Below, one piece after another: positions 1 to 5,093 of a stretch of 6,222 nt of DNA. This DNA comes from CAZAAW01 sp964483325 (GTDB lineage Bacteria > Pseudomonadota > Alphaproteobacteria > Rhizobiales > Kaistiaceae), in contig CAZAAW010000057.1 of assembly GCA_964483325.1 (NCBI GenBank), positions 1 through 6,222 on the forward strand. The letters are read 5' to 3'. The notes under the pieces were generated by a model. The model had not been told where the DNA came from and ran no database searches. It saw nothing but the letters and a program-made list of their open reading frames with translations. Every line of letters begins with the position of its first letter. The stretch's first letter is position 1. Position numbers and translations under genes: made by a program.

Positions 1-56
1 CGGCGGCGGGACACCCTTCCCCAACGAAGGGACGATGGTCCCGCCGTAACGTGTTG
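1..56. other. Non-coding flank beyond the integrase stop
   Basis: This is the only non-coding stretch in the window. It lies directly downstream of the integrase stop codon (TAA, 59-57 on the minus strand). It contains the nested inverted repeat described separately. In temperate phages the attachment site usually sits next to int, so attL or attR may lie here or just left of the window. I recognise no tRNA or tmRNA end, no host gene end and no direct repeat that would mark an att core. Without the other prophage end the core cannot be defined. Confidence 0.5.
4..46. repeat. Nested inverted repeat, possible hairpin or terminator
   Basis: A perfect 9-bp outer inverted repeat pairs CGGCGGGAC (4-12) with GTCCCGCCG (38-46). 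Inside it a second 6-bp pair, CCCTTC (14-19) with GAAGGG (26-31), closes a 6-base loop. One unpaired base lies on the left of the internal loop and six on the right. It would fold as a strong GC-rich hairpin in either strand. It sits about 10 bp past the int stop, where a terminator for the minus-strand operon is expected. No U-tract follows on that strand before the window ends, so a standard intrinsic terminator is not proven. A recombinase-binding or attachment-site role is equally possible. Confidence 0.65.
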
Positions 57-60
57 TTAC
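46..60. repeat. Short inverted repeat spanning the int stop codon
   Basis: GTAAC (46-50) and GTTAC (56-60) form a 5-bp stem with a 5-base loop, abutting the larger inverted repeat at 4-46 and covering the int stop codon. On the plus strand it is followed eight bases later by six T residues (69-74). That T run is also the AAA AAA lysine codons of the integrase tail, so it may be coincidental. If functional, it could help terminate a plus-strand transcript entering from the left. The evidence is weak. Confidence 0.35.
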
Positions 61-1067
61 GACTTCCATTTTTTCCTCTTTTGCGTCGGCTGTGTCTGTG
101 GCGCGCCAATTATTCGGTTGGCGAGCGTGTCGTCCTCGGCTGCATGGCCGTATGTCGACAGCACGTGCTGAGGGCTGGCCCAGCCGCCCAAGCGGGCGAT
201 CGTCACCACGTCGATGCCGGCGCGCAGCAGGGCCGTGGCAAAGCCGTGCCGGCAGGCGTGGAAGGATAGATGCCGGATGCCGGCCTTCCGGATTGTCTTG
301 TCCCACATCGGCTTGGCGGTGCTGCGGCTGGTGTAGCCGAACACCCGGCCGTTGTCGGGCTTCGAATTGTACCGCTGGTCCCGACCGGCGATATTCGCCA
401 TGGCAGCCACGAGGGCCGGAGGCAGGTGCGCGCGCCGTTCCGCACCCACCTTGGTCTGCCGGATAACGGCGCGGGCATTGGGAAGATCCACGTCATCCCA
501 TGTGAGCGCCGTCGCCTCGCCGATCCGGGCGCCGGTGAGGAACATGAAGCAGGCGAGGGCGCCGAGGTTGACCGGCGCGTGCGCCATGAATGCCTCGATC
601 CATTCCCATGTGGCCGGCTCCTTCTCGCGCCTGTCGACCTCGAAGCGCTTCACCTTGATGGGGCTGCACAGGTTGTTCTCCGCGGCGTGGTTGATGATGG
701 CCTGCGTTGGCACGATCACCTGCCGGTTCCATGTGCTGGCGGAGCAGCCGGGATAGAGGGTGCGCGCCGCTTGCCGGATGGCGCCGGCATTGATCTCGCG
801 GACTGGCGTGTCCTTCCAGTGGTCCTCGACCTTCTCCAGGTGGCGTGTGGGTTTGCCGGCGCTGCGGTAAAGGATGGCGGCCTGGGCGAAGGTCAAGACT
901 GCCTCCGGGCCATCGAGATGACGTTTCCACTCGCGGGCTTCGCGCTCTGCCGCGATGCGCTGGGCGATTTTCTTGTCCGCAGCGCCCGTAGAGCCTCGTA
1001 TCCGCCTTCCGGCAACCGTGCCGCGGTAGTGCCAGATTTCGCCGCGCTTGTAGATGGTGACGGGCAT
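57..1067 (-). CDS. int: Tyrosine recombinase, phage-type integrase
   Basis: 336 aa. It is expected to catalyse site-specific integration and excision of the phage at att sites through a covalent 3'-phosphotyrosine intermediate. The fold expected is an N-terminal arm/core-binding part (about residues 1-145) followed by the catalytic domain (about 150-320). Visible catalytic residues are R181 (in TGARIGEATAL), K206 (RQTKVG), H270 and R273 (SFHACRHGFAT), W296 (LGGWAS, the usual H/W position) and nucleophile Y306 (LSTYGHA). All are present, so the enzyme looks intact. The protein ends in a lysine/arginine-rich tail (KRKKWKS). An in-frame ATG at 1190 would add 41 residues of low-complexity Arg/Pro-rich sequence. 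I prefer the ATG at 1067 because it opens MPVTIYKRGEIWHYRG, the start I remember for related rhizobial integrases, and has GGAGG ten bases upstream. Its first 175 bp overlap the upstream HTH gene in another frame. Confidence 0.95.
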   Translation of the reverse strand: MPVTIYKRGEIWHYRGTVAGRRIRGSTGAADKKIAQRIAAEREAREWKRHLDGPEAVLTFAQAAILYRSAGKPTRHLEKVEDHWKDTPVREINAGAIRQAARTLYPGCSASTWNRQVIVPTQAIINHAAENNLCSPIKVKRFEVDRREKEPATWEWIEAFMAHAPVNLGALACFMFLTGARIGEATALTWDDVDLPNARAVIRQTKVGAERRAHLPPALVAAMANIAGRDQRYNSKPDNGRVFGYTSRSTAKPMWDKTIRKAGIRHLSFHACRHGFATALLRAGIDVVTIARLGGWASPQHVLSTYGHAAEDDTLANRIIGAPQTQPTQKRKKWKS

Positions 1068-1231
1068 GGCCGGGTCGCCTCCAGGAGAGCCTTCACATCG
1101 TCGTCTGTGAGCACCATAACGCGGCCGACGATGTGACAGGTACCGAGCTGCCGGGCGCGGGCGCGCAGGCTGCGTTCCGAGCAGCCCCACTGCGCCGCGA
1201 GGGCCGCTGGCGTGATGAAGCCTCCCCCCAT
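893..1231 (-). CDS. Excisionase-like helix-turn-helix DNA-binding protein
   Basis: 112 aa. Residues about 5-52 form a compact DNA-binding region: FITPAALAAQWGCSERSLR resembles the helix-turn-helix of Xis/AlpA/MerR-like phage proteins. It is followed by a short wing (HIVGRVMVLT) and a helix starting at DDDVKALLEA. After R54-P55 the protein changes to a polar, low-complexity tail (56-112) rich in Ser, Arg and Ala, ending in GNVISMARRQS. The tail is encoded entirely within the first 175 bp of int in another frame. The position immediately upstream of int and the HTH fit a recombination directionality factor or regulator of int. That role is inferred from family and context. The start is supported by GGAGAGG seven bases upstream, and there is a 2-bp gap from the preceding stop. 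The stop at 893 is fixed by the frame, so the long overlap does not depend on the start choice here. Confidence 0.85.
   Translation of the reverse strand: MGGGFITPAALAAQWGCSERSLRARARQLGTCHIVGRVMVLTDDDVKALLEATRPCPSPSTSAAKSGTTAARLPEGGYEALRALRTRKSPSASRQSAKPASGNVISMARRQS
1078..1082 (-). promoter_or_regulatory. Shine-Dalgarno supporting the int start
   Basis: GGAGG on the minus strand lies ten bases before the ATG at 1067. This is slightly longer than the roughly seven-base spacing seen at several other starts in this operon. It lies inside the coding sequence of the upstream HTH gene, so int translation would begin on mRNA already being read in another frame. Confidence 0.6.
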
Positions 1232-1233
1232 CG

Positions 1234-1614
1234 CTATACCTCTCCGAGGGCGGCGGAGATCATTGCGGCATAGGTGCTCGCCATGGCGGCGCGGCCCGTC
1301 TGGTTGATATGTTCGGCGTCCTCCGGCGAGATATCGCCATCCACAGCGACCCCGCTTTCTCGTGGAGCGGTATAGGCCGTGACCCGCCAGCCAGACTCAT
1401 CAATGGCAGCCTCCAGCATGGCGATATCGGGCTCACGCATCGCCTCGATGGCGGCGCGGGCGAATGGCACCCAATACTCCCACCGATAGCGGGGGTCGCG
1501 GTCGCGCCCGGAGCAATTCTTGTCCCATGTGTAGGTCTGCTGGTCAGGGTCGTCGCCCGCCGCAAAACACAGAGCCCGCGCGACCCGCTCCATCATGGCA
1601 GGGGTGTCAGTCAT
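1234..1614 (-). CDS. Small phage protein of unknown function (ARAAIEAMREP type)
   Basis: 126 aa, no function recognised. The first half has a pattern I know from many small phage proteins: an N-terminal MMERVARALC helix, an aromatic stretch with W and Y, then FARAAIEAMREP. The second half ends with W60 in SGWRVTAY, an acidic segment (DGDISPEDAEH) and a terminal helix YAAMISAAL. The single visible Trp-Asp-Lys-Asn-Cys stretch does not make a metal site on its own. The ATG at 1614 lies 8 bp inside the end of the upstream gene. No good Shine-Dalgarno precedes it, so it probably depends on translational coupling. In-frame ATGs at 1596 and 1593 are alternatives with no better site. A longer frame from 1743 adds 43 low-complexity residues that lie over the preceding gene, and I rejected it. 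Confidence 0.7.
   Translation of the reverse strand: MTDTPAMMERVARALCFAAGDDPDQQTYTWDKNCSGRDRDPRYRWEYWVPFARAAIEAMREPDIAMLEAAIDESGWRVTAYTAPRESGVAVDGDISPEDAEHINQTGRAAMASTYAAMISAALGEV
1239..1245 (-). promoter_or_regulatory. Shine-Dalgarno of the excisionase-like gene
   Basis: GGAGAGG on the minus strand lies seven bases before the ATG at 1231. It sits in the last codons of the preceding gene (stop at 1236-1234), so termination and re-initiation are probably coupled. It fixes the start that yields MGGGFITPA. Confidence 0.65.
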
Positions 1615-1870
1615 GGGAGGGTTCCGGAAACCCTGCCGCGATTGCGACGGCAAGCGGGGCGTGGTGTGCGGCCGCCTCGAAGGCGTACTGCATGGCGCCC
1701 TCGAGCAGCGTGTTGATGCCCGCCGCCTCGCCACCAGCGCCAACCGCTGCCACCAGCGCGAGGCTGCTTGTCAGCGCCTCGACCATCTCGCTGATGCCGG
1801 CAGGATCACGCCGAACGCGAAATAGCTCACGCGTGGTGAGGGCGCGCATCGTGTCGATGTAGTCGCTCAT
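1607..1870 (-). CDS. Small helical protein, unknown function
   Basis: 87 aa, not recognised. It begins MSDYIDTMRALTTRELF and appears largely alpha-helical. A charged first third (RELFRVRRDP) is followed by alanine-rich, moderately hydrophobic helices (EALTSSLALVAAVGAGG and YAFEAAAHHAPLAVAIAA). These are too short and too interrupted by Glu, Gly and His for a confident membrane call. The start at 1870 shares one base with the stop of the nuclease gene (TGATG) and has GGAGG seven bases upstream. This makes it a well-supported gene despite having no known family. It ends 8 bp inside the next gene. Confidence 0.7.
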   Translation of the reverse strand: MSDYIDTMRALTTRELFRVRRDPAGISEMVEALTSSLALVAAVGAGGEAAGINTLLEGAMQYAFEAAAHHAPLAVAIAAGFPEPSHD

Positions 1871-2280
1871 CACTCCGCCTCCAGCACATCGCACCACGGC
1901 AGCCGGCGGCCGCCGTCGTACGGCCGCGCCAGCCCCTCACTGATCAGGATCGCCGCCACGTCCCTGCCATCGACCGTGACGACAGCCAGCGTGCGGCGGT
2001 ATTTGTCCGGCCTCGGGCCGCGCTCTATCCGCACGTCGCCGGAGGCCAGCAGCTCGCGCAGGCGCTCCGTGGCCCGGTCGCCCAGCCTGCGTTCTGCCCG
2101 GCAGCAGGCCTGATGCGTCTCGGGAGCGTCGAGGCCGAGGATGCGGATGCGCTCGCCGCCGAGGCGGATGGTATCGCCATCGACGGCCAGCATCGGCGGC
2201 TTCGGGCGCGGGATCGGGCTATCTGCGAGTGCCGGGCCGGCCAGTGCCAGCGCTGCGGCGAGGATGAGGCTACGCAGCAT
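1870..2280 (-). CDS. Secreted staphylococcal-nuclease-like protein (thermonuclease)
   Basis: 136 aa. It should be a calcium-dependent phosphodiesterase that cleaves DNA and RNA. An N-terminal signal peptide is clear: MLR, then a hydrophobic run of Leu and Ala (5-18), then the signal peptidase I site ALA before D20. There is no lipobox. The SNase domain covers about 30-131. Residues matching the Staphylococcus aureus active site are D36 (VDGDTI), R46 and D51 (RILGLDAPE), E54, and R96 (DKYRRTLA). The Thr beside the metal ligand is Ala, which is common in the family. C59, C60 and C130 could form a disulfide in the periplasm. The start is set by GGAGAG seven bases before the ATG at 2280. A TTG five codons earlier would place that ribosome site inside the gene. 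It overlaps the previous gene by 11 bp. An exported nuclease amid cytoplasmic recombination genes is odd. Confidence 0.92.
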   Translation of the reverse strand: MLRSLILAAALALAGPALADSPIPRPKPPMLAVDGDTIRLGGERIRILGLDAPETHQACCRAERRLGDRATERLRELLASGDVRIERGPRPDKYRRTLAVVTVDGRDVAAILISEGLARPYDGGRRLPWCDVLEAE

Positions 2281-2578
2281 CGGCGGGCTCTCCAAGAGCC
2301 TTGTTGATGGCTGCCTGTGCCCTGTCTGCGATTGCCTGCTCGGCGAAGCCCATGAGCGGTCGCAGCCGCCCAGTAATGTCCGGGCGGCCCCAAAGCATTT
2401 CGCGAACCTCTACGAGAGACGCCAGCAATTCCGGTGCCGCTGCCATCATATGCGCATTGGCCCGGTAGACAGCGTCCGTCGCGTTGTCGGTGTCGCAGAC
2501 AGCGATACAATCGCGGCCGGCAAAAACGCCGGTGTCGTGGGCTTCCCACGGCCCGGGAGTGAACTTCGGATCGCTCAT
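2270..2578 (-). CDS. Small phage protein with FTPGPWEA motif, unknown function
   Basis: 102 aa. The N-terminal KFTPGPWEAHD, followed by a beta-like stretch (GRDCIAVCDTD), then ANAHMMAAAPELLASL and a C-terminal helical part, is a pattern widespread in small phage-encoded proteins next to recombination or Ea22-like accessory genes. I know of no established biochemical role. The likely fold is a short beta-hairpin part (about 1-40) followed by helices (about 40-95). The ATG overlaps the stop of the HNH gene in an ATGA junction (4 bp). A weak AGGTGG lies upstream. The 3' end overlaps the nuclease gene by 11 bp. The gene call is strong; the function is unknown. Confidence 0.8.
   Translation of the reverse strand: MSDPKFTPGPWEAHDTGVFAGRDCIAVCDTDNATDAVYRANAHMMAAAPELLASLVEVREMLWGRPDITGRLRPLMGFAEQAIADRAQAAINKALGEPADAA
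2288..2293 (-). promoter_or_regulatory. Shine-Dalgarno deciding the nuclease start
   Basis: GGAGAG on the minus strand, seven bases before the ATG at 2280. It selects MLRSLIL, a proper signal-peptide start, over the upstream TTG (2295-2293), whose last base (2293) is the first G of this motif. Confidence 0.65.
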
Positions 2579-2910
2579 CGTGCCACCACCTGTCCGTTGA
2601 TCTTGCGCTTGAGGGTCGGATGCCGCATCGGCCGCGCCGGGCGGTAGAAGCCCAGGTGCTTTGCCTCGCGCCGTTTCGCCTTTGCGATATCTGCGGCATC
2701 GTCATGGGTCTTCGCCCGGTGGCAGGCGACGTGCGCCGGCATCCGGTTATCGTCGCTGTCGTCGCGGGTCAGCGCCCACGGAATTACGTGCTCGACCTCC
2801 CAGCGCTCCCGCACGCCGTCGATCTTCTCGCCGCACAGATGGCAGCGGCCCCCATGCAGGGCGAACAGGCGGGCACGCTCGGTCGATGAAATGGAGCGGC
2901 GGCCGGTCAT
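2575..2910 (-). CDS. HNH endonuclease
   Basis: 111 aa. It is a beta-beta-alpha-metal (HNH) nuclease. Visible signature: zinc-knuckle cysteines C23 and C26 (CHLCGE), the catalytic region WEVEHVIPWAL with H41, the structural Asn N55 (DDNRMPAH), and ACHRAKT with C63 and H64. A basic segment (AKAKRREAKHLG) and a C-terminal KRKINGQVV tail follow; this tail is typical of HNH proteins in alphaproteobacterial prophages as I remember them. Phage HNH proteins often nick DNA for packaging near terminase. This one sits in the ERF/Gp157 early region instead, so a role in recombination, replication or host-DNA cleavage is more likely, though inferred. The start at 2910 overlaps the upstream stop by 4 bp (ATGA) with GAGG seven bases upstream. 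All core residues are present, so it should be active. Confidence 0.92.
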   Translation of the reverse strand: MTGRRSISSTERARLFALHGGRCHLCGEKIDGVRERWEVEHVIPWALTRDDSDDNRMPAHVACHRAKTHDDAADIAKAKRREAKHLGFYRPARPMRHPTLKRKINGQVVAR

Positions 2911-3197
2911 TCCGCCGCCTCGTCATAGCCGATCGGGACGACGCTCAGCCGATAGCCGGCGCGCTCAGCGTTGCGCCAGAACGCATCGACGAAATAGCCC
3001 TCCATACCGCGGCCGAGCCAGCCATTCAGATGGCCGGCAGCGAAGCGAGATCGCACGCCATCTTTGGCCCGGATGGCCTGCGCCTCCTGGAGCGTGAACC
3101 CGCCGTATCCGGCGCGATCGAAGTCCGCCGCCTCCGCAACCACATCACCGTCTGGATTGGTGATGACGGCTACAACGCCCTTGGTCTCCGCGCTCAT
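2907..3197 (-). CDS. Small protein of unknown function
   Basis: 96 aa, no family recognised. It starts MSAETKGVVAVITNPDGDVV, which looks like a beta-hairpin, followed by helices: LQEAQAIRAKDGVRSRF, then a glycine-containing segment HLNGWLGRGMEGYFVD and a final AFWRNAERAGYRL. The Trp/Tyr/Phe-rich second half and the ordered hydrophobic pattern suggest a folded domain, not an accidental frame. The start overlaps the previous stop by 4 bp (ATGA), and the stop overlaps the HNH start the same way, so both ends fit the tight operon packing. The upstream ribosome site is weak (GGGGATGG). Being locked between the DUF-like protein and the HNH nuclease suggests an accessory role in the same module, but nothing in the sequence shows it. 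Confidence 0.7.
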   Translation of the reverse strand: MSAETKGVVAVITNPDGDVVAEAADFDRAGYGGFTLQEAQAIRAKDGVRSRFAAGHLNGWLGRGMEGYFVDAFWRNAERAGYRLSVVPIGYDEAAE

Positions 3198-3709
3198 GCC
3201 GCCATCCCCGCTTCACGCCGCAGCTCCGGCGCAGTCACGCCGATCAGCCCGGCGGCGATCTCAAGGACGGCATCCTTGGACTTCTGGAACTCCGCCTTGC
3301 CCATCGCCTTGAGGCTCTGGCTCTGCGCGGTCCAGACTGTGACGACAGCCTCCGCGAAGGTGATGACGGCGTATTCGTCCATCGGCCGGATGAACGCCGC
3401 CACGCGCTGCGCCTCGGCCTTCGATGCGCATACGATCTGCCGGCTATCCGAATACCCGGCCCGGATCAGACACCATTTCCGAAGGTGCTCGACGGTAGGG
3501 AACCGCTCCGTCTGGTGCTCAGGGAGGGAGAGCCAGGTATCGTTCAGGGCGGCGAAGTAATGATTGTGCGAGCGCATCGAACGGTCGTTGGCCTCGACCA
3601 GCCGGTAGAGCTCCCCGACCACGAACACGTCATCGCAGGCCTTGGCATTGCGGGCGCCGGCCGGGCGCATCGCGTCGCCCTCCCAGCGAAACAGGATCGG
3701 CGCATCCAT
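3194..3709 (-). CDS. Conserved phage protein, possibly DUF1367/recombination-associated
   Basis: 171 aa. I recognise it as a conserved alphaproteobacterial prophage type but know no proven function. It has a short N-terminal strand (APILFRWEGDAMRPA), a helix-rich middle with SHNHYFAALNDTWLSLPE (47-64) and EHLRKWCLIRAGY, then SKAEAQRVAAFIRPMDEYAV and a C-terminal helix ending with FQKSKDAVLEIAAGLIGV. The order of these blocks (HYF/W helix, AGY, serine plus acidic-aromatic segment, C-terminal helix) is reminiscent of DUF1367 and NinB-like phage proteins located near recombination genes. That match is from memory and distant. The gene directly follows ERF with a one-base TGATG overlap and GAGGG upstream, so a recombination-mediator role is a reasonable guess. 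It ends in a 4-bp overlap with the next gene. Confidence 0.8.
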   Translation of the reverse strand: MDAPILFRWEGDAMRPAGARNAKACDDVFVVGELYRLVEANDRSMRSHNHYFAALNDTWLSLPEHQTERFPTVEHLRKWCLIRAGYSDSRQIVCASKAEAQRVAAFIRPMDEYAVITFAEAVVTVWTAQSQSLKAMGKAEFQKSKDAVLEIAAGLIGVTAPELRREAGMAA

Positions 3710-4350
3710 CAGCCGGCCCTCAGCAGGTTTGCCGGATCAAGCTGGTGCTGATACTCGCCGTAGAGCCGCTGGAACTCGGCGGCGTCCTCCGGCGAGAGGC
3801 GTGCCAGCTTCTCCCGGCTGTCGTGGTGCCAGGTCAGAAGATCCTCGAATGTCGTGTTCTGCCGCATGGCGGCGAGAGCGGCCGACAGAATACGGCTCGG
3901 GACTGCCGCGGCGGCCGGGGAAGGCCGGCGCTCAGGCGCAGGGCGAGCCGGCCTCGTCGCCTCTTCGGCGTCGTCATCCACGGCAGGAAGGTTGAAGACC
4001 GCCATGAGGCTGTAGCGCTCGGCGTAGGTCAGCGCGGAGCCGGCGCCCTGCGGATCGGCCTTGGCGAGCGGCAACTGGATCGTCGAGCGCATCCATTCAC
4101 CGCTCTCGGCGTGGCAGATCATGGTGGTGAGGGCGATGGTGTTGCCATCCACAGCGCCAGGCGCCTGCGTCACCACAAGACCGGCCCGTTGGCAGGGCTC
4201 CCGGATCGCGTCCACGACGCTCTCCAGCGAGGCGTAGCGGTTGCGGAAGTGGGGGTTGGTGGCGTCCTTCGAGACGCCATCTACCTCACCCTGCACCGTG
4301 AGCATTGCCTTCATGAGGCTGGTGATGCTGTCGGACGTGGCGATGCTCAT
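3709..4350 (-). CDS. erf: ERF family single-strand annealing protein
   Basis: 213 aa. It should bind single-stranded DNA and anneal complementary strands, driving RecA-independent homologous recombination during phage replication and genome circularisation (ERF superfamily, founder P22 Erf). Residues about 8-130 form the core. ATNPHFRNRYASLESVVDAI (30-49) and the hallmark GSALTYAERYSLMA (104-117), with the acidic DDDAEE tail to the core (125-130), are diagnostic. The linker from 132 to about 152 is proline/alanine/arginine-rich. A helical C-terminal extension (about 153-213) with TFEDLLTWHHDS is probably a protein-interaction segment. The ATG overlaps the Gp157 stop by 4 bp, with GAGG five bases before it. 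No partner exonuclease or SSB is visible in this window; if present, it would be to the right. The gene symbol is by family analogy. Confidence 0.93.
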   Translation of the reverse strand: MSIATSDSITSLMKAMLTVQGEVDGVSKDATNPHFRNRYASLESVVDAIREPCQRAGLVVTQAPGAVDGNTIALTTMICHAESGEWMRSTIQLPLAKADPQGAGSALTYAERYSLMAVFNLPAVDDDAEEATRPARPAPERRPSPAAAAVPSRILSAALAAMRQNTTFEDLLTWHHDSREKLARLSPEDAAEFQRLYGEYQHQLDPANLLRAG

Positions 4351-4853
4351 GCCACCCTCACAGAGATTGTCGTGCCGCCGTTGGTCAGGCGGGCGCCGGG
4401 AACCTCTTGGCCGGCCCTGACCGCCTCCCGGACGCGCTCTCGGTCGAGCTTCGGCACAGTCGTCCAGAACTCCTGTGGGACAGCCTCCTCCTCGTAGATA
4501 TCGACACGGGGCGGCACAGACCGAGTGGACACGGTGAATTCCGGCGCCGGCACCTTCGTGATGCCGGCAGCCTCCATCAGGCGCAGCGCGGTTTCCCGGC
4601 GGCGGACGGCCCGGCGGTCCAGCGCAGCGCCCCGCGCAGCGTACTCGCGGATCAGGGTTTCCAGCGCCTTGGACGACGCCTCGTCCCGTCGGGCGCCACG
4701 GATCAGCGCGCGGACGGCATCCTGCGCGCCGGCAATACCGTCGAGCGTGTCGGAAAGGGTATCCTCGTCATCGACTAGATCGGGGTGCGCCGCGAGCAGC
4801 GCCTCCCGGAGGCGGCGCCATTCCTCGGCAAGGGCAGCGTGACGGGGATCCAT
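4347..4853 (-). CDS. Siphovirus Gp157 family protein
   Basis: 168 aa, matching the family's usual length of about 160-170. The family takes its name from Gp157 of Streptococcus thermophilus phage Sfi21, linked to phage-resistance phenotypes. Its biochemical role is not settled, and some annotations call it a host-nuclease inhibitor. Order seen: an N-terminal helix with DTLSDTLDGI (31-40), a long charged coiled-coil-like region (about 44-96), the conserved strand APEFTVSTRSVPPRV (103-117), EEAVPQEFW (122-130), and the terminal AVRAGQEVPGARLTNGG (144-160). These blocks are diagnostic. It lies directly before ERF, a common pairing. The start at 4853 shares one base with the previous stop and has AAGGAGG seven bases upstream, the best ribosome site in the window. 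This suggests high translation. Confidence 0.9.
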   Translation of the reverse strand: MDPRHAALAEEWRRLREALLAAHPDLVDDEDTLSDTLDGIAGAQDAVRALIRGARRDEASSKALETLIREYAARGAALDRRAVRRRETALRLMEAAGITKVPAPEFTVSTRSVPPRVDIYEEEAVPQEFWTTVPKLDRERVREAVRAGQEVPGARLTNGGTTISVRVA

Positions 4854-5089
4854 CAGGCGGCCTCCTTCCCGGCCCGGGCTGCTTCGGCGCGGGCGAGACT
4901 GTCCCGGATGCCAGCGGCGATCGTCTCAAGCTTGGCGGCTACGGCGGCGGCCCGCTCCTCGGGGAAGGTCGTGTACGGCCACAGCGAGCCGATGGAGCAC
5001 AGGTCGCCATAGGCGCGGTCAGTTTCATCGCTGATGGCATCGACGCGGAGGGAAAGCCGCTTCCAGATGGTCATTGCGCGACTGGTCAT
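4853..5089 (-). CDS. Small protein of unknown function
   Basis: 78 aa, not recognised. An N-terminal helix (MTIWKRLSLRVDAISDETDR) leads to a short aromatic middle (IGSLWPYTTFPEE), then a long charged Ala-rich helix to the end (about 45-78), which looks coiled-coil-prone. There is no signal peptide or membrane segment. The ATG at 5089 is preceded by GGGAG nine bases upstream. A second ATG five codons in (5074) has no ribosome site. The gap from the preceding stop is 4 bp, one of only two gaps in the operon. It ends in a one-base TGATG overlap with the Gp157 gene, so it may be made in step with it. Small helical proteins at this position are often accessory phage factors, but nothing here identifies a function. 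Confidence 0.65.
   Translation of the reverse strand: MTSRAMTIWKRLSLRVDAISDETDRAYGDLCSIGSLWPYTTFPEERAAAVAAKLETIAAGIRDSLARAEAARAGKEAA
4861..4867 (-). promoter_or_regulatory. Strong Shine-Dalgarno of the Gp157 gene
   Basis: AAGGAGG on the minus strand, seven bases before the ATG at 4853. It is the closest match to the anti-Shine-Dalgarno consensus in the window and lies within the last codons of the upstream gene, supporting the chosen start. Confidence 0.65.
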
Positions 5090-5093
5090 CCCT

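Noticed and set aside
1..56. tRNA gene fragment as an integration target
   Set aside because: The outer stem resembles an acceptor stem in length, but only 25 bases lie between the arms. There is no T-loop motif and no CCA end.
270..1136. Long plus-strand open frame (288 codons) opposite the integrase
   Set aside because: It is antisense to an integrase with all catalytic residues. High-GC coding DNA commonly gives long open antisense frames. The translation has no recognisable domain and no neighbour on that strand.
1068..1190. N-terminal extension of the integrase from an ATG at 1190
   Set aside because: The extra 41 residues are Arg/Pro-rich low-complexity sequence lying over the HTH coding region. 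The ATG at 1067 has GGAGG upstream and gives the familiar integrase start.
2025..2705. Minus-strand frame of 226 codons overlapping the nuclease, FTPGPW and HNH genes
   Set aside because: It lies in a different frame from three recognisable genes that tile the region with standard 4- to 11-bp overlaps. Its product is Arg/Ser-rich without domains.
2661..3560. Plus-strand open frame of 299 codons crossing the HNH and two other genes
   Set aside because: It spans three well-supported coupled minus-strand genes and translates as Arg/Ala/Pro-rich low-complexity sequence, typical of a shadow frame in GC-rich DNA.
3745..4497. Plus-strand open frame of 250 codons opposite erf and the Gp157 gene
   Set aside because: The opposite strand carries two diagnostic phage families. 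The plus frame shows no motif and fits no operon.
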